Assembly: GCA_001661245.1 (NCBI GenBank) | Contig: KV454016.1 | Coordinates: 625,153-689,152, forward strand | DNA length: 64,000 nucleotides | Reading direction: 5' to 3' | DNA from: Pachysolen tannophilus NRRL Y-2460 | Taxonomy: Eukaryota > Ascomycota > Pichiomycetes > Alaninales > Pachysolenaceae | In this document: piece by piece, positions 60,636-64,000 of the stretch | Layout of the letters: every line of letters begins with the position of its first letter | Position numbering within the stretch: the first letter of the stretch is position 1 | Translations under genes and position numbers: made by a program | Notes under the pieces: model-generated | Told to the model about the DNA's origin: nothing | Databases searched by the model: none | The model's input: only the letters and a program-made list of their open reading frames with translations

Positions 60636-61619
60636 ATGGATGGTTTCATTTGGATTTTCCTTTTGAAATGCCTACTTGTCATTAGCATATCTCAATGCAA
60701 AGTTGTCAACACCACAGAGTATTCACCTGCTGTATATGATACACTAGTTGAATTGACAAAATTTTGTTCAGTGGCAACATGTATTAAATATTCAGGTGAT
60801 AATAAAGCTGAGTTACAAAAAAAATTACCACCAGATTTACAAGAAGGATATGAGATTTATAAAGTTTTTGAATTAAATGGAATAAAATCTGGTAGTGGTT
60901 ATATTGCTTTGGATCATAATGGGGGAAGAATCTTGATTGTATTTAGAGGTTCTAGTTCAACAGTAGATTATTTTTATGATTTAAATGCTATACCAGTTCC
61001 ATATAAACCATTAGCGACTCCAAAAGATTCTTCAATAGATGAATGTTCAAGTTGTATTACTCATCAAGGATTTTATACATCTTTTATACAACTTTATGAA
61101 AAAGTTATACCTGTTGTAAAAGATTTGAAAAAAATGAAAAAATTTATTAATTATAAAGTTGTAGTTACTGGACATTCATTAGGTGGTGCATTATCCACAT
61201 TAGCTGGGATTGAATTACAATTATTAGGTTATGAGCCGTTAGTAGTTGCTATAGCTGCTCCTAAAATTGGAAGTCCAATCATGGCTCAATGGATTGATCA
61301 AATATTTCAAACAGAATCACATATTGATTCAATTGCTTTTGCAAATGGGGATTTAAGTGAAGGTGGTTATTATAGAATTGATCATGAAGGTGATTATGTT
61401 CCTCTATTACCACCTACAGCGATTTATGCCCATGGTGGTGCACGATTTTATATTGGTCCAATTGAGTTGCCGCATTTGAAAGAAAATACATTTTTCACTG
61501 GTTCTTATCAATATACTTCTGTTTCAGAACAATTATTAAAAGATATCCGTAAAGGTGAAAATCCTCAAAAACGTCACCAACATACTCGTTATTTTATGCC
61601 AACCAGTAGATGCAAATGA
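60636..61619 (+). CDS. Secreted class 3 (fungal) lipase
   Basis: A triacylglycerol-lipase-like protein of 327 aa with an N-terminal signal peptide (about 1-21, IWIFLLKCLLVISIS), so secreted or vesicular. The alpha/beta-hydrolase core is complete: ILIVFRGSSSTVDYFYDLNA (oxyanion side), nucleophile Ser181 in GHSLGGAL, Asp253 in GDYVPLLPP and His266 in YAHGGARFYI. Cysteines near 44-50, 127-130 and 326 may form disulfides. The family includes Yarrowia Lip2 and S. cerevisiae YJR107W. The substrate (triglyceride or other ester) is not shown. It is the last clear gene before a long empty stretch. Confidence 0.9.
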   Translation: MDGFIWIFLLKCLLVISISQCKVVNTTEYSPAVYDTLVELTKFCSVATCIKYSGDNKAELQKKLPPDLQEGYEIYKVFELNGIKSGSGYIALDHNGGRILIVFRGSSSTVDYFYDLNAIPVPYKPLATPKDSSIDECSSCITHQGFYTSFIQLYEKVIPVVKDLKKMKKFINYKVVVTGHSLGGALSTLAGIELQLLGYEPLVVAIAAPKIGSPIMAQWIDQIFQTESHIDSIAFANGDLSEGGYYRIDHEGDYVPLLPPTAIYAHGGARFYIGPIELPHLKENTFFTGSYQYTSVSEQLLKDIRKGENPQKRHQHTRYFMPTSRCK

Positions 61620-62766
61620 AGTTATAATTTATAAACCCCATTCCATTGTTTTTTGTTTTTTTAGCAGTTTAAAATATAATAGTAGAATAGAAGTTTTGAG
61701 CCGTAGACGAATTTTTCCTACTAATGGAAATTAAGCAGGAGAATAAAATTCATATCTATATATATGTATGTATGTATGTATCTGTCTATAGGAAGGCTGA
61801 TTTTGGATAACAAGTAAGATAGAGGTTTACTTACCCAAATTGAGTAGGGCCTTGCAGCTACAGGATAGCGGCGGAACTTCTAGCTTGAAAGAGCCAAAAA
61901 AAAAAAAAAGCAAAAAAAAAAAGGTCAAACCCGATTTCTTTACTAATAAAGTTCCAAAGTTATCAAAAATACAGACTACAAAATCCAAATCCAAAGTAAT
62001 TCAAATATACGAATATTGAGAAAACATTTAACAATTAACATATATAAATATATATATATATCAATCGATAACGAACAAAAAGATTTTCTGCGTATTAGAT
62101 CTTACCAAAAACCGGTTTTAGTCAAGGAGTTAAAAGTTAAAATTTCAAGGATGCTTAAAGAGACAGATTTCAGCTTCAATAAAGAGCAACTATAAACACG
62201 AATTTAAAAAGAAAGCAAAAAAAATGAATCATTTCCCGGAAAAGAAATATTTTCTCCGTTTTTTTTTTTTAAAATTATTTAATTTTGACCGTGGTTTTAA
62301 TTTAAAACTATGGAATGGCCCTTTTTCGTTATTCAAAACTACGAATGAATACCAGACAAATTGCGTCAACAGTAGATCCTTAAAACCTTTTTTTTTTTGC
62401 TTTACCATAAACCTTGCTCAAACTTTACATCTTGTGAACACAACAACACTTTGTGAATACAATAACATCTTATGAACAGCTTTCCTGTTTTCTTGATGCT
62501 TGTTCCTAGTTACTTTATTCAACAAACAAAAATAACTTCAGAATACGCATGCGCACTTATTTTTTTTTTTTTGTTTTTTTGTTGGCCATTTTCTAAATTA
62601 TACTTTCCCGCATTGCCTTATGCCTTACTACGGTACTACGTACATCATCTTTTTACACCTTGAAAGCTATTCTGACTGCAACTTTTCTTCTTGTTGGAAA
62701 TGCCAATTACATACAGCACCTGACTCAAGAAGTTATTGTCTATTTTTAATTAAAGCAGTTAGGGAA

Positions 62767-62770
<4 letters not shown>

Positions 62771-62804
<34 letters not shown>

Positions 62805-62805
62805 G
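62771..62805. repeat. (GA)n microsatellite
   Basis: AGAGAG run interrupted once by an A. Confidence 0.9.
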
Positions 62806-63002
62806 CAAGGAGTAAGTTTTTTTTTTCCTTCTAGAAAAATCATTCTATGTTACAATACTATAAAATTGAAAAACAAAAAATTTTTTTTAGAATTTTTTTC
62901 TTATTTTCTTTTTAGTACGGGAAACAGTGCTACATATATACCCTCGGTCAAATGTCAGCTCATCAATTAATAGATGTTGTAGCGGAGCAATGGGAATAGA
63001 GC

Positions 63003-63076
63003 CAGAACCAAAGTCAGAACCAAAGCCAAAGTCAAAACCAGAACCAGAACCGGAATCAGAAACAGAACCAAAACCT
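63003..63076. repeat. Imperfect AGAACCAAAG-type minisatellite (EP/KP coding)
   Basis: Six-base-phased repeats of CCAGAA/CCAAAG. In one frame they read Glu-Pro and Lys-Pro; the frame starts at ATG 62990 and stops at 63085. Confidence 0.8.
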
Positions 63077-63450
63077 TTATTTTAATCATAATTTATAATT
63101 ATAATTTGAATCGCACAGTTTCCTGCATTATTTAATCTGCAAATCCGATCAACTAACTGGCTTTTAGTAGAAAAATAAAAAAAAACATTGCAAAAACAGT
63201 TGGAAACAGGTTTAGCCGCCAGCGCATAACTACGCAGAGATTTATTGAAACAAGAAAAAAAAAAAAAAACTTGTAAAAATTATAAAGTGAATGGGGGCTG
63301 TGAGTCTATGAATATGTTAACTCGTTTCTACTCAAAAAATATTTTTCTATTTTTTTTTGTATTTACTCGTAGAATAAAAAGAGGAACGAGAGAGACAGAA
63401 TACGCTTCTGCACTTCTTAACTTCTGCACCTTTCTGCGTATCTAATTATA

Positions 63451-63508
63451 TGTGTTGATTAATGTATTGATGCGCTGATGCGCATCAATACATCAATACA
63501 TCAACACA
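63451..63508. repeat. Strong hairpin: 14-bp perfect stem, 4-base loop, outer 9-bp arms
   Basis: Core ATGTATTGATGCGC (63462-63475), loop TGAT, and its exact reverse complement at 63480-63493. Outer arms TGTGTTGAT (63451-63459) and ATCAACACA (63500-63508) also pair across a short asymmetry. Confidence 0.9.
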
Positions 63509-63949
63509 TCTCTTTATTTTTTTTATTTTTTCTCCTATCCGGAGAAATTTCTTGGCTCAAAGTGTACGAGCGATCCGAAAATTTTTTATTTTTTTTCGAA
63601 ATTTTTCAAGTTGATGATGATTGCTAAGTAAATTCCCTACAAAAGTATCTTTCTGGGTTAAAATGTATGTTATAGTAAAAATATACGTACTTCTTTTTAT
63701 ATGATATATATTCATATTATTTATACAATTAAACAATTAAAAAAGAAATAGCTTGTTAATAATTAGATTTTAATTATAAAAACTATACACACACATACAC
63801 ATAATCAAAAAAAAAAAAAGCAAAGCTACCAAAACTATCTATTAATTAATCAGGAGAGCAAGACGTCATCTTAAAAAGAGAAAGAAAAACTGAAAAATCA
63901 AAAAAAAAAGGTTTTGGTCTTAATAGTTTTGTTATTTATTGTTTAATTG

Positions 63950-63951
<2 letters not shown>

Positions 63952-64000
<49 letters not shown>
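63952..64000. repeat. Poly(T) run of 49 bases at the window end
   Basis: Uninterrupted T to the last base. It may mark a contig end or a real homopolymer. Confidence 0.95.

Larger units (their letters stand above)
61620..64000. other. Long gene-free stretch at the right end
   Basis: No convincing gene over 2.4 kb. It holds a TATG repeat (about 61757-61782), a GA microsatellite (about 62771-62805), an EP/KP-coding repeat with a 31-codon frame (62990-63085) and a strong hairpin (63451-63508). A T49 run reaches the end of the window. Open frames at 62224-62970 and 63245-63445 have low-complexity or random-looking products. The stretch may be the promoter of a gene beyond the window. Confidence 0.6.

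Noticed and set aside
62224-62970. Three successive short + frames (83, 63 and 116 codons)
   Set aside because: Overlapping, with random-looking products, poly-T or GA repeats and no recognisable domain.

Overview
The window is nuclear DNA of a budding yeast (Saccharomycotina). It is very AT-rich and has long, mostly intron-poor genes with yeast-specific orthologues (Rax2, Tfc3, Utp22, Atg2, Uls1, Sec72, Hri1). The few introns lie near 5' ends and carry yeast splice signals: GTATGT or GTAAGT donors and TACTAAC-type branch points. CTG codons fall in hydrophobic positions such as the Rax2 signal peptide, so CTG probably means leucine. The species cannot be fixed by reading. A DNAJC8/Spf31-type splicing factor, which S. 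cerevisiae lacks, and non-S. cerevisiae gene order argue for a lineage outside Saccharomyces. Phaffomycetales is one unproven possibility.

Layout. 1-8 kb: the 3' part of an FGGY sugar kinase, RAX2 and RPC40, all on +. 8-17 kb, on -: a DUF1746 membrane protein, UTP22 and TFC3. 17.5-23.8 kb: a group for mitochondrial translation and RNA, with MRPL9 and MRPL6 (-), a Dss1-like RNB protein (+) and PTH2 (-). 24-34.5 kb, on -: a DnaJ splicing factor (one intron), a Zn2Cys6 transcription factor (two introns inside its zinc cluster) and ATG2. 34.5-37.2 kb: a long divergent promoter holding a 568-base run of N. The N run is flanked by two near-identical copies of 363-364 bp, probably an unmerged contig overlap. 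37.2-40.9 kb: GDH2 (+) and a small one-helix membrane protein (-). 41.5-52.6 kb, on -: CLB2-type cyclin (one intron), ZWF1, NAR1, a small secreted CFEM-like protein, a PLN1/PET10 perilipin and the retromer subunit VPS26/PEP8. 53-64 kb: ULS1 and SEC72 (-), then HRI1, ERV14 (one intron) and a secreted class 3 lipase (+). A 2.4-kb gene-free stretch follows and ends in a 49-base T run.

Most genes are unlinked housekeeping functions: RNA polymerase I/III transcription, ribosome biogenesis, mitochondrial ribosome, autophagy, NADPH and Fe-S metabolism, secretion. Some neighbourhoods look meaningful. SEC72 and HRI1, whose S. cerevisiae products are reported to interact, are divergent neighbours. ATG2, ZWF1 and NAR1, consecutive genes in S. 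cerevisiae, lie within 20 kb here. 

The most notable observations are a Dss1-like protein that seems to have lost its RNB catalytic residues, a zinc cluster encoded across three exons with a 25-nt micro-exon, a CFEM-like protein lacking the heme-ligand Asp with a TGCACCC iron-response-like site upstream, and several strong intergenic inverted repeats. I found no rRNA, tRNA, transposon or CRISPR array, and nothing that amounts to a clearly new multi-gene system.
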